Assembly: GCF_009789075.1 (NCBI RefSeq)
Contig: NZ_WNXQ01000002.1
Span: 434,001 to 498,000 of the forward strand
DNA: 64,000 nt
Source of the DNA: Pseudooceanicola pacificus
GTDB taxonomy: Bacteria > Pseudomonadota > Alphaproteobacteria > Rhodobacterales > Rhodobacteraceae
Direction of reading: 5' to 3'
Below are positions 26,947 through 39,197 of the stretch, piece after piece (position 1 is the stretch's first letter; each line of letters opens with the position of its first letter). The position numbers and the translations under genes were made by a program. The notes under the pieces are model-generated. The model was not told where the DNA came from, searched no databases, and saw only the letters and a program-made list of their open reading frames with translations.

Positions 26947-28194
26947 TCACAGCTTGGAGCTGTCGAGGCCCTGTGCGGTGCAGAACAGGTTGTCGGGCGT
27001 TTCGCCGTAGGCCACGTAGGGCATCGGGCGGACCGGCTCGGGATAGGCCTCGACAATCGTGCCCTGCCCGTCCGCGCCCCACTGCGCGATGCGCGGCGTG
27101 AGATAGGTGTGCAGGTTGTCGGGATCGACGGTCACCTTGCCGTTCGGCGCGTCGAAGGTCTGGCCCTTGATGCCCTCGCGGATCGCATCGGGCGTCGCCT
27201 CGCCTGCCTTCTCCACCGCCTGCTTCCACAGGAACACCTGGAAGTACGAGCTTTCCAGCGCATGGTGCGTCACCGCCTTGGGATCGCCCACGAAGGCCCG
27301 GTAACGTTCGATGAAGGCCTTGTTCTCGGGCGTGTCGATGGCCTGGAAATACGGGAAGGAGGTGTAGGAGCCGACCGCGAAATCCGCGCCCATTGCCGCG
27401 ATCTCGATCTCGGAGGTCACGGTGGCGCAGATCGGCAGGACATCATGGGTCAGGCCCTGGTTCTTGAATTCGCGATAGAAGGCGACAACCGAGTCGCCGA
27501 CGACGTTGGACAGAACCACGTCACAGCCGGAATCCTTGATCTTGGACACCATGGCGCCCCATTCGGAATGCCCCAGTTCCAGATATTCGTCGGCCACGTA
27601 TTCGCCGCCATTCTGCTCGATCAGGATTTTCGAGACCTTGGCCATCTCGCGCGGGTAGATGTAGTTGGACCCGACGATGAAGAACTTCTTCTTGCCCAGC
27701 GTGTTGATGATCCAGGGGATGAAGTTCGACAGCTGCTGGTTCGGAACGGCGCCGGTGTAGACGACGTTCTTGGAACATTCGAACCCCTCGTAATAGGTCG
27801 GGTAGAAGTACATGCTGTTGCGCTTTTCGAACACCGGCAGCACGGCCTTGCGCGACGCCGAGGTGTAGGACCCGAAGACGGTCGGCACGCGGTCGCGGAT
27901 GACCAGCTTGGACGCCTTTTCGTTGTACGTCTTGGGATCGGAGGCCCCGTCCTCGACAATCGGCTTGATCATCATGCCGTTCACGCCGCCGGTCGCGTTG
28001 ATCTCGTCGATCGCCATCAGCGTGGCATCGGCAAGGGATTTTTCGACGATCGACAGCCCTCCGGTCTGCGAGAACAGAACGCCGACCTCGATCTCGCCGG
28101 CGGCTGCCGCGCGGCCGGGAATCAGGGATGGTGCGGCCAGTGCCGCGCCAAAGGCGGCAGAGGTCTTGAGGAATGAGCGACGGTTGGAATTCAT
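26947..28194 (-). CDS. urtA: Urea/amide ABC transporter substrate-binding protein UrtA
   Basis: A 415-residue periplasmic type I binding protein. A twin-arginine signal (NRRSFLKTSAAFGAALAAP) precedes a cleavage site near GRAAAAG. Mature motifs are VGVLFSQTGGLSIVEKSLAD, FGSYTSASRKAVLPVFEKRN, FYPTYYEGFECSKNVVYTGA and GSNYIYPREMAKV, which UrtA shares with the AmiC amide sensor. GGGAGA precedes the ATG at good spacing. Urea is the usual ligand; short amides are possible given the regulator and amidase in the same cluster. Confidence 0.94.
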   Translation of the reverse strand: MNSNRRSFLKTSAAFGAALAAPSLIPGRAAAAGEIEVGVLFSQTGGLSIVEKSLADATLMAIDEINATGGVNGMMIKPIVEDGASDPKTYNEKASKLVIRDRVPTVFGSYTSASRKAVLPVFEKRNSMYFYPTYYEGFECSKNVVYTGAVPNQQLSNFIPWIINTLGKKKFFIVGSNYIYPREMAKVSKILIEQNGGEYVADEYLELGHSEWGAMVSKIKDSGCDVVLSNVVGDSVVAFYREFKNQGLTHDVLPICATVTSEIEIAAMGADFAVGSYTSFPYFQAIDTPENKAFIERYRAFVGDPKAVTHHALESSYFQVFLWKQAVEKAGEATPDAIREGIKGQTFDAPNGKVTVDPDNLHTYLTPRIAQWGADGQGTIVEAYPEPVRPMPYVAYGETPDNLFCTAQGLDSSKL

Positions 28195-28444
28195 GGAGCA
28201 TCTCCCGGTTTTTTCGGACGGAGCGCGACTGCAGGTTTCAGGGCGCAGGACGACCGTGCGTTTATCGTTGTGTGACCGATGATTGTGGTTGCATCGCCCG
28301 CAGGGGACCTGCCCTGGCGACATTGGACGGTGGCGTTTCGACGCCCGTTCCGGGACACCCCTGAAAACGGGGATGCACGTCCTTGGCCCGTCAGGCAGGC
28401 AAGGTACGAATGGCGCCTCATCGAGCCATCCGGAACATATCAAC

Positions 28445-28485
28445 AAAAAAAGCCCACTCGACCCGTTTCAGGTATCGACGTGAGC
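28445..28485 (-). terminator. Intrinsic terminator upstream of urtA
   Basis: GCTCAC-G-TCGA pairs with TCGAGTGGGC (ten pairs, one bulged G, one G-U) and is followed by seven T on the minus strand (28445-28451). It ends amiCR transcripts unless antitermination occurs. The overlap with hairpin B is only adjacent, so a refolding switch would use neighbouring bases. Confidence 0.8.
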
Positions 28486-28522
28486 CTCGTTGCTACAACG
28501 AACGGGCATCATTGGCCGCTCG
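28445..28522 (-). promoter_or_regulatory. Hairpins and conditional terminator between amiR and urtA
   Basis: On the minus strand, starting ten bases after the amiR stop, there is hairpin A (CGAGCGG / CCGTTCG, 28499-28522), then hairpin B (TCGTTG-TAG-CAACGA, 28487-28501), then a terminator hairpin. A and B overlap by three bases. The top of A could close on an AAUGAU hexaloop with A at position 1 and G at 4, as in ANTAR targets, but with a C-C mismatch. The rest of the 337-base gap to urtA (28195-28444) holds no gene; it carries the urtA ribosome binding site. Confidence 0.6.
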
Positions 28523-28531
28523 CTGATTCCA

Positions 28532-29140
28532 CTATATGTCCGTCGACTTGGCTGACAACAGCTCATTGGCATTGATAATGGCCTGAGCCATGTCTTCGAT
28601 GGATGTTCTCTTGGACATTGCCTGTTTTCTGATCGTTTCGAAGGCCTCTGCCTCGGATATTCCGTGCATTTCCATCAAAATCGACTTGGCCTTCGAGATC
28701 ACCTTCTGCCCGGCGAGCTTCTTTTCCAGCTTTGAAATCCTGTCCTGCAGGTCGTACTGGCGCTGCTGACACTCGCGCGCGACCACCATGTTGGTCATGA
28801 TCCCGAAGCTGCGCACCGGCTTGGACGTGACCGCCACGGCGCCAAGGTCAAGGACCAGTTCCAGCATCGCCGGGTTTTCGTAATCCACCACGGCAATGAT
28901 CGCGGGCGCCGGCTTTTCGGCCCTGCGCAGCATCGCTTTCAGCTGTTCCTGGCTGTCGAAATAGATGCCGGCAAACACCACGTCGACCTTGGACGGCAGC
29001 CCCTTTTCCGGCGGCCAGACAAGATCTGTCCGGCATCCGATCCGCCGCAGCTGGTCAAGGATCGTCTGGCCGTTTGCATCCGGCGGATGCACCACCGCAA
29101 CGCTCAATCCCCGCAGATCCTTGAGCCGGATGCGAGCCAT
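28532..29140 (-). CDS. amiR: AmiR-type ANTAR antitermination regulator
   Basis: A 202-residue RNA-binding antiterminator. Residues about 1-130 form a pseudo-receiver without phospho-Asp geometry (LSVAVVHPPDANGQTILDQL, RIGCRTDLVWPP, AVVDYENPAML), as in Pseudomonas AmiR. A coiled coil follows (RISKLEKKLAGQKVISKAK) and then an ANTAR domain (SILMEMHGISEAEAFETIRK, near 155-200). AmiR is known to be held by AmiC and released by amides to bind leader RNA. The ATG at 29140 overlaps the amiC stop (TGATG); a GTG one codon earlier is possible. The terminator just downstream is its likely target. Confidence 0.93.
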   Translation of the reverse strand: MARIRLKDLRGLSVAVVHPPDANGQTILDQLRRIGCRTDLVWPPEKGLPSKVDVVFAGIYFDSQEQLKAMLRRAEKPAPAIIAVVDYENPAMLELVLDLGAVAVTSKPVRSFGIMTNMVVARECQQRQYDLQDRISKLEKKLAGQKVISKAKSILMEMHGISEAEAFETIRKQAMSKRTSIEDMAQAIINANELLSAKSTDI

Positions 29141-30291
29141 CACTTTTCACCCGTCTCTGCCATGGCGAAGCTGACCGGGTCGTCATGTTCGACCAGGTAG
29201 GGTGCCGGTGCTTCCGGGGCCGTCGTTTCCCGGACGATTTCGAACTGGCCCCGGTTGCCGACGACGCCGACCCGTGGCCAGAGGTAGGTATGGTGGTTCG
29301 AGGCATCTATCCGGACAGAGCCCTGCGGGGCCTCGTAGGAAAAGGTCGGCAGGGCCTTCAGCACATCCTCCCGGCGTGTCCCGCCGACGCGGCTGACCGC
29401 CTCGGCGAACATCCGGACCTGAAAATACGCGGCCTCCACCTCGGCCGAGATCGGCTGATCGGGGCCGAATTGCTCGCGATAGGCCGCCACGAAGGCCGCG
29501 TTGGCCAGGGTGGGCAGAACGCTGAAATAGGGCGCCGCCTTCACATTGCCCACGGATGCATCCAGCCCTGCGGCGCGGATCTCGGGCTCGCCGAAGGTCA
29601 GCGATGCGATTGGCCGCTGGGTCCTGTCAAAGCCCGCGGCATCATAGGCGCGATAGAAATCGACAGCGCCCTGCCCCACAACGTTCGAGAATACCGTGAC
29701 CGGCCCGGCCGCGCGAATCCGGCTGATGACCCTGTCGATATCCTCCTTGGTGCAGGCCAGCGGAATGTACATCTCATCCACCACCTTCGCATTCCGGTTG
29801 GACAGAAGGTCGCGCATGATCCGGTTGGATTCATAGGGAAAGATGTAATTCGAACCGACGAAGAAATACCGCGGCTCGTAGGTCTCGACCAGGTAATCGG
29901 CCAGGATGCGGGCGTTCTGGTTCGGGGCCGCGCCGGAATAGATACAGCCCTCCACATATTCGAACCCTTCATAGAAGGTCGGATAGAACAGCAGGCTGTG
30001 ATGCGATTCCACCATCGGCAGAACGGCCTTGCGGGTCGACGACATGTAGCAGCCGAACAGCGCATCGACCCCGGTATCCAACAGGCGCGCCGCCTCGGTG
30101 CGGAACAGCTGCGGGCTGGACTGGGGGTTGCTGTCCTCGATCAGCACCTCCTCGCCAAGCAGGCCGCCCTGGGCATTGATTTCCCGGGCCGCAAGCAACG
30201 CCCCCTGGCGCTGCGCGGTCTCTATGACGGATGTGACCCCGGTATGGGAATAGAGAAGGCCGATTGTGACCGGCGCTTTCCTGGAAGGCAT
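29140..30291 (-). CDS. amiC: AmiC-type amide sensor / negative regulator
   Basis: A 383-residue cytoplasmic binding-protein fold without signal peptide. Family motifs are IGLLYSHTGVTSVIETAQRQ, FGCYMSSTRKAVLPMVE, FYPTFYEGFEYVEG, GAAPNQNARILADYL and GSNYIFPYESNRIMRD, close to Pseudomonas AmiC. AmiC binds amides and sequesters AmiR in their absence. The start ATG at 30291 gives a family-like N-terminus; a GTG at 30351 would add 20 residues. It is first gene of the regulatory pair and resembles UrtA, pointing to a shared ancestor. Confidence 0.92.
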   Translation of the reverse strand: MPSRKAPVTIGLLYSHTGVTSVIETAQRQGALLAAREINAQGGLLGEEVLIEDSNPQSSPQLFRTEAARLLDTGVDALFGCYMSSTRKAVLPMVESHHSLLFYPTFYEGFEYVEGCIYSGAAPNQNARILADYLVETYEPRYFFVGSNYIFPYESNRIMRDLLSNRNAKVVDEMYIPLACTKEDIDRVISRIRAAGPVTVFSNVVGQGAVDFYRAYDAAGFDRTQRPIASLTFGEPEIRAAGLDASVGNVKAAPYFSVLPTLANAAFVAAYREQFGPDQPISAEVEAAYFQVRMFAEAVSRVGGTRREDVLKALPTFSYEAPQGSVRIDASNHHTYLWPRVGVVGNRGQFEIVRETTAPEAPAPYLVEHDDPVSFAMAETGEK

Positions 30292-30915
30292 CGAACTGTC
30301 TTTCGTCAAGTCTCCGAAACCCTTCGACGAAGGGGCGGAGCGGTCGGTCACCCCAAAAGCCTAGCCATAGTTCCATGGCTGCACAAGCGGGTAAGAGCGT
30401 CCGACGGCCCGGTGACAGGGGACCGGTTGAGCAATGAGCAAATGGGCGGCGCTGCCGACACCCGGTCCTGGCGCCCGTGCCGTGATCGACGCCCGGGTGC
30501 CCGAAGGGGGTGGCGCTGTCCCGGTGCGCAGGCGCCGGTGGATCGTCGCGGGCCGCGGCCCGACAGGCGGCCGCGCGCGACACAGGTCAGGCGGACGCGA
30601 TCCCGAAGCGGGCCAGACGATCCGCGCCCCTCTGCGATGCATCCGGGTTGCCCGCCATCGCCGAACCGGGGGCCTGGTGCGACCCCGCCGGAACGCCCCG
30701 ATTGCGGGCGCTTGCGGAATTGGTGATCCGACTCCCGGCCTCCAAGGGGCGGGCGTTGCGCGGTTTCCGCAGGCGACGGGGTCCCGGGGCCGCAGGCGCA
30801 TGGGATCCGCACGGCAGACGACGCGGCAAACCGGTCCGGGCGGCTTCCGGCGCCCCCTGGCCGAACCCGTCGGCGCCAGACTCCCGCCGACAGGTCATGT
30901 GGCCTGAAACCGGCG
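30292..30915. other. 624-base gap with no recognised gene
   Basis: This is the presumed amiC promoter region and the space after guaB. Several frames stay open by GC bias alone, on both strands, and none has a domain, a ribosome binding site or plausible composition. A hairpin AGCCAT-GGAACT-ATGGCT lies on the minus strand near 30360-30380. I see no sigma-54 site. Confidence 0.5.
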
Positions 30916-33715
<2,800 letters not shown>

Positions 33716-33765
33716 GGGATACCTCAGGGGAATGCAGGTGCAGAAGAAACTCTTGAGTACCCTAT

Positions 33766-33795
33766 ATCAATTCGCCATGCTTCTGTGCAATTGAT
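33766..33795. promoter_or_regulatory. Inverted repeat between MFS and LysR genes
   Basis: ATCAATT (33766-33772) and AATTGAT (33789-33795) form a seven-base inverted repeat with a 16-base spacer inside the divergent promoter region. LysR regulators commonly bind such AT-rich dyads between themselves and their targets. Confidence 0.55.
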
Positions 33796-33822
33796 GGGTT
33801 CATGGCAATTGGTGACAAGATC

Positions 33823-34761
33823 ATGGACAATGAGATCGACCTGAGCGCGCTCAGGGCCTTTCACTCGGTGGTGCGCGCGGGATCCTTCGCTGCAGCTGCG
33901 AGAGAGCTGAACGCCCCGCGCTCGACCGTGGCCAAGAAGGTCGCGGATCTGGAGGCCAACCTGGGCGTGCGGCTGATCGAGCGCACGACCCGTTCGATGC
34001 GGATCACCGCCGAGGGCGAGGTGCTGGCCCGCCGCGCCTCGCGCCTGCTGGCCGAGGCAAGCGACCTGCGCCGCGTGCTCACCGATGCGGGCCAGGCCCC
34101 GCGCGGGCATCTGCGCATCGGCATGCCCGACCTTTTCGAACAGATCACCATGGGCGAGCTGGCGGCGAGTTTCCGCAGGAAATACCCGGCCATCACCCTG
34201 GAAACGGTGATCACCAGCAACACGGGCGACCTGATGCAATCCGACCTGGACGCGGTCATCGCCTTCGGGCCGTTGCAGGACAGCACGCTGATGTCGCGCA
34301 AGCTTTTCACCGGCACCATGTCAACGGTGGCCGCGCCGGATCTGCCGGGACTCGACAATCTGCGCCACCCTTCGGATATCGTGCATATGCCGCTGATCGA
34401 CGTGCCGCAGCACTGGGTCCGCCAATGGGTGTTCCATCAGGGCGATGTGGAAGAAACGGTCAGGATCGAACCTGCCTTGTCCTTTTCCTCTGCGCTGGCC
34501 GCCCTGGCTGCGGCGATCGACGGCGCGGGCATCGCGCGAATCCCCACGATCCTGGCCAATCCCGAACTGTCGGCGGGGCGGCTGGTGCGGGTGCTGCCGG
34601 AATGGAGCGGGCCGTCCAAGAGCGTCTATTTCATCTACCCCTCGGCCCTGTCGGTCACCATGCGGCTGCGGTATTTCCTCGACGAACTCGTCGCCTGGAT
34701 GGCGCGCGAGGATGAGCGGCGCGCCGAGCTGAAAACGCCGGAGATCGCCCGACTGGGCTGA
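33823..34761 (+). CDS. LysR-family transcriptional regulator
   Basis: A 312-residue regulator. The N-terminal winged helix-turn-helix is clear: LRAFHSVVRAGSFAAAAREL, NAPRSTVAKKVADLEANLGV and LIERTTRSMRITAEG. A type 2 periplasmic-fold effector domain follows (RGHLRIGMPDLFEQ to the end). The ATG at 33823 has GGTGA seven bases upstream; an earlier ATG at 33802 would add seven residues. It is divergent from the MFS transporter, so auto- and transporter control is likely. Effector unknown. Confidence 0.92.
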   Translation: MDNEIDLSALRAFHSVVRAGSFAAAARELNAPRSTVAKKVADLEANLGVRLIERTTRSMRITAEGEVLARRASRLLAEASDLRRVLTDAGQAPRGHLRIGMPDLFEQITMGELAASFRRKYPAITLETVITSNTGDLMQSDLDAVIAFGPLQDSTLMSRKLFTGTMSTVAAPDLPGLDNLRHPSDIVHMPLIDVPQHWVRQWVFHQGDVEETVRIEPALSFSSALAALAAAIDGAGIARIPTILANPELSAGRLVRVLPEWSGPSKSVYFIYPSALSVTMRLRYFLDELVAWMAREDERRAELKTPEIARLG

Positions 34762-35078
34762 TCGAGGCCCGCGCGATCCGTTGCGCCCGGTTGCTGGCAT
34801 GCCGCCGGCGACGGGGGGCTGCGGCCCGATCAAGGGCCCTGCAATGCGGGGTCATCGGCTGCTGGCGTGACACATGGCGATCCGGGTCGCGGATGCCGGG
34901 GACCGCGCGCGCCATCACGCGGCAGGCAACCCGCCCCAGACGACCGCCCTGCCCGTCACCGCCACCCGGCAGCCCGGCCCCGGCACCCGGCCCAAGGCTT
35001 GTGTCCGGCCGGACGGCGGCGGGGGCTGACCCCGGCCCCGCCACCCGGCCAAAGACCGGTCAGAGGCCGGTCAAAGGG
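34762..35078. other. 317-base gap with no recognised gene
   Basis: GC-rich converging 3' region between the LysR gene and the HupE/UreJ-like gene. GACCGGTC and GGCCGGTC sit near 35055-35072 and could pair, but no T-run follows. Open frames here are short and featureless. Confidence 0.5.
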
Positions 35079-36263
35079 TCAGAGGAACGTCCGCTCCACG
35101 AACCAGTAGGCCCCGATGACCCCGATGATGGCCGAGGCCGGCATGGCGATGGCCGTCCGGTACCAGGTTTCGCGGCGGAACCAGGCGCCCACGGCCAGGA
35201 AGGCCAGCGCGATGACCGTCAGCTGGCCGAATTCCACGCCCAGGTTGAAGCCGAGCAGCGCCGGGATGAACTGGTCCTGCGGCAGCCCGAACTGTTCCAG
35301 CACCGAGGCAAAGCCCAGACCGTGCAGCAGACCGAAGCAGAAGACCACAAGCGGGCGCCATCGGTGCAGCTTGGTCGAAAACAGGTTCTCGACCGCGATG
35401 AAGGTGATCGAGGCCGCGATCAGCGGCTCGATGATCGAGGCAGGCACGTTGACCAGCCCGAGCGCGCCAAGCGCCAGCGTCACCGTATGCGCCAGGGTGA
35501 AGGCCGAGACCTGCCACAGCAGCGGACGGATATGCGGCGACAGGAAGAACAGGCCCAGCACGAAGAGGATGTGATCCAGCCCCAGCGGCAGGATATGTTC
35601 GAACCCCACCGGGATATATTCGAGGAAGGCGCTCAGCCCGGTCTGCCCGGCATGGCCGTCCAGCTGGATCGCGGGGCTGATGTCACCGCCGTTGAGGTAA
35701 CCGGTATAGCCGTCCTCGACCCCCACGTGGCGCAGGATGAGCGTGCCCAGCCCCTTGCCCCAGGTCAGCGTCAGCGATTCCGTCCCGGCCGGCAGCGTGC
35801 CCGACAGCAGCACGCGGGTGGGCCGCCCGACCGAAGTGTCGCCGATCTCGCTCGCCTCGATCTCGTCCAGGCCCAGGGCCACCGTGTTGCCGTCGGCGCG
35901 CAGGTCGATGCCCTGGCCCAGCCGGTCCCAGACCGCCATCAGCCGGGCCTCGATCTCGTCGGGCGACAGCAGGCGCAGGGCGTCGTATTCATTCGAGGCC
36001 GCGCTTTGGTTCGTGTCTTCCACCCCGTCCAGGTCGATGCCCGCCAGCATCGCCTCGGCATTCACGCGCAGGTCCAGATGCACGGTGTTGCCCTCGGTCG
36101 ACAGATCGGCAATCGCGGGCTGCACCTCATGCGCACGGGCCGCGCCGCCCGGCGCGACAAGCCCCGCCAGCAGCACCGTCAGGGCCAGAAGCAGCATGGC
36201 AAACAGTGAAGTGAGCGCGCCACCGCTTGACTTTGTATCGCCCGCGGCCACTCTCGCCGTCAT
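35079..36263 (-). CDS. HupE/UreJ_2-family membrane protein
   Basis: A 394-residue protein with a hydrophobic signal (LFAMLLLALTVLLAGLVAPG, cleavage near ARAHE), a 190-residue extracytoplasmic domain, then six or seven C-terminal helices. FLEYIPVGFEHILPLGLDHILF carries the His-rich HupE/UreJ-type motif. AFTLAHTVTLALGALGLV and FGLLHGLGFASVLEQFGLP follow. HupE/UreJ relatives move nickel or cobalt, so a link with urease nickel supply is possible by inference. The ATG at 36263 shares its CATG with the divergent gene's ATG. An ATG at 36293 has a better ribosome site (GGAGAG) and would overlap that gene more. Confidence 0.8.
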   Translation of the reverse strand: MTARVAAGDTKSSGGALTSLFAMLLLALTVLLAGLVAPGGAARAHEVQPAIADLSTEGNTVHLDLRVNAEAMLAGIDLDGVEDTNQSAASNEYDALRLLSPDEIEARLMAVWDRLGQGIDLRADGNTVALGLDEIEASEIGDTSVGRPTRVLLSGTLPAGTESLTLTWGKGLGTLILRHVGVEDGYTGYLNGGDISPAIQLDGHAGQTGLSAFLEYIPVGFEHILPLGLDHILFVLGLFFLSPHIRPLLWQVSAFTLAHTVTLALGALGLVNVPASIIEPLIAASITFIAVENLFSTKLHRWRPLVVFCFGLLHGLGFASVLEQFGLPQDQFIPALLGFNLGVEFGQLTVIALAFLAVGAWFRRETWYRTAIAMPASAIIGVIGAYWFVERTFL

Positions 36264-37101
36264 GACATCATTTGCACCATTGCTGCGCCGCATCGCACTC
36301 TCCGTTCCGCTGACCGTTGGCCTCTGCCTGACATATACGGGCGCGCTTGCCCATGAGTTTTGGATCGAGCCCCGAGAATTTCAGGTTTCTCCCGAAGAGC
36401 CGGTCGAGGCCGATCTGAAGAATGGTCAGGAATTCAAGGGCGTCAACCTCAGCTGGTTCGACAAGCGCATCGACCGGATGGACATGGCGCGCGGCTCTGA
36501 CGTGGCGCCGATCCTCGGGCGCGCCGGGGACATCCCCGCCATCGCCCTGCCCCCGCAGGACGAGGGGCTGCTGACGCTGATCTACACCTCGACCCCGACG
36601 ATCCTGACCTATGACGACTGGGAAACGGTCATGGTCTTTGTTGAGCACAAGGATTTCCCCTGGTTCGTGGAGCGCCACGACGCCCGTGGCCTGCCGCACG
36701 AGGACGTCAGGGAGGTCTACCGCCGCTACTGCAAGTCGCTGATCGCCGTGGGCGCGGGTGCCGGCGCGGATGACGACACCGGCATGCCGCTGGAATTCAT
36801 CGCCCAGGCCAACCCCTATACCGACGACATGTCCGAAGGCCTGCCGGTCCTGCTGCTTTACAACCGCAGCCCGGTCGCGGACGGCCAGGTCGAGGTCTTC
36901 GACCGCGCGCCGGATGGCACGGTCGAGATCACGCGCCTGCGCACCGACGACAAGGGCTATGCCACGATCCCCGTCACCCCGGGGCATGACTACATGCTGG
37001 ATCACGTCGTCCTGCGCGAGCCGCCCGCCTGGATCGCCGCGCGCGACGGGGTGATGTGGGAAAGCCTCTGGGCCAATCTCACCTTCCAGGTCCCGGACTA
37101 A
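36262..37101 (+). CDS. DUF4198-type periplasmic protein
   Basis: A 279-residue exported protein. Signal peptide MTSFAPLLRRIALSVPLTVG is followed by cleavage near GALAHEFW. The mature protein begins HEFWIEPREFQVSPEE, the start typical of DUF4198 proteins, and ends in a beta-sandwich region with DKGYATIPVTPGHDYML. DUF4198 domains accompany nickel/cobalt uptake systems, and the divergent neighbour is HupE/UreJ-like. The N-terminal His could bind metal. No clear ribosome binding site; the start was chosen for the signal peptide. Confidence 0.8.
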   Translation: MTSFAPLLRRIALSVPLTVGLCLTYTGALAHEFWIEPREFQVSPEEPVEADLKNGQEFKGVNLSWFDKRIDRMDMARGSDVAPILGRAGDIPAIALPPQDEGLLTLIYTSTPTILTYDDWETVMVFVEHKDFPWFVERHDARGLPHEDVREVYRRYCKSLIAVGAGAGADDDTGMPLEFIAQANPYTDDMSEGLPVLLLYNRSPVADGQVEVFDRAPDGTVEITRLRTDDKGYATIPVTPGHDYMLDHVVLREPPAWIAARDGVMWESLWANLTFQVPD

Positions 37102-37174
37102 GCCCGGCCCCGCGCCCGCCCGCGCTTCGCCCCGCCATAGTCGCACACCGCCCGCAGCCCGCGCAGGTCCGGTA

Positions 37175-37241
37175 CTTCCTCTGGCCGGAAATATCCTCGG
37201 GGGGGCCGGCCGCAGGCCGGTGGGGGGCAGACAGCCCCCCT
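37175..37241 (+). repeat. Dispersed intergenic hairpin element, copy 3 (long form)
   Basis: CTTCCTCTGGCCGGAAATAT, a G-run, a GGCCGG-centred palindrome and a GGGGGGC-AGACA-GCCCCCC hairpin (37222-37240). The inverted copy at 41161-41229 is nearly identical over its full length of about 67 bases. Confidence 0.85.
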
Positions 37242-37295
37242 CCGCCGCCTGCCATCCCTCTTGCCTCCGCCCCCGCCCCGGTGCAGGAAGCATCC

Positions 37296-38185
37296 ATGAC
37301 CCCTGCCCCCCGCATCCTCTGCATCGGCGCCGTCCTGTGGGACATCATCGGCCGCTCCGCCAGCCACATGCGGCAGGGATCGGACGTGCCCGGGCGCATC
37401 ACCCGCCTGCCCGGCGGCGTCGCAATGAACATCGCCTTGGCCGCGGCCCGGTCGGGCCTGCAGCCGGTGCTGCTGACCGCCATCGGGCGCGACCCCGAGG
37501 GCGAGGAGCTGCTGGCCGCCTGCACCCGGCTGGGCATGGACATGTCCCATGTCTACCGCTCCGACGATCTGCCGACCGACCGCTACATGGCTGTCGAGGG
37601 CGCCAACGGCCTGATCGCCGCCATCGCCGATGCCCATTCGCTGGAGGCCGCGGGCGACAAGATCCTGCGCCCGCTGACCGACGGCACGCTCGGCTCGGCC
37701 CGCGCGCCCCATGACGGGCTGATCGCGCTCGACGGCAACCTGACGCTGCCCCTGCTGCGCGACATCGCGGCCTCCCCCGCCTTTGCCGCCGCGCGGCTGG
37801 CCGTCGCCCCGGCCTCGCCCGGCAAGGCGGAACGGCTGCGCCCCTTCCTCGGCCATGCCACCGCCACGCTCTACGTCAATCTCGAAGAGGCGGGCCTGCT
37901 CTGCCAGGCCGAGTTTCCCGACAGCGCCGCCGCCGCCCGGGCCCTGGTCGCGCGCGGCGCGGCCCGCGCCGTGGTGACCGACGGGGGCCGCGCGGCCAGC
38001 GATGCGGGCCGGCATGGCACGGTCTCGCTGCTGCCCCCCGCGGTGATGGTCACCCGGGTCACCGGGGCGGGCGACACCTTCATGGCCGCCCACCTCGCCG
38101 CCGAGGCGGCGGGCCCCGACCCCCAGGGCGCGATGGAACGCGCGCTCGCCACCGCCGCCGCCTATGTCTCCGGAGACAACGCCCT

Positions 38186-38189
<4 letters not shown>
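37296..38189 (+). CDS. psuK: PfkB-family carbohydrate kinase (pseudouridine kinase)
   Basis: A 297-residue ribokinase-fold enzyme. The N-terminal GAVLWDIIGRSA and RLPGGVAMNIALAAARSG are substrate-side motifs, and RVTGAGDTFMAAHLA near residue 255 holds the catalytic Asp and anion hole. It is directly followed by psuG with a GTGA overlap, so the likely substrate is pseudouridine, giving pseudouridine 5'-phosphate. Without that neighbour it could only be called a PfkB kinase. The ATG at 37296 follows AGGAAG. Confidence 0.88.
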
Positions 38190-39115
<926 letters not shown>

Positions 39116-39197
39116 ACGCGCGCCGCGCGCGCCGCCCATTGCCGCCCCGCGCGGGAGTGCATAGATTTCGCCCAACCAGCCCGCCGGGAACCCCTGA

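Noticed and set aside
28445..28485. Plain terminator ending amiCR with no regulatory role
   Set aside because: Not excluded, but its place between an antiterminator gene and a same-strand operon makes a conditional role more likely, so it was reported as such.
30434..30907. Open frames in the amiC-guaB gap
   Set aside because: Arg/Gly/Pro-rich without motif, ribosome site or neighbour logic; frames are open on both strands at once.
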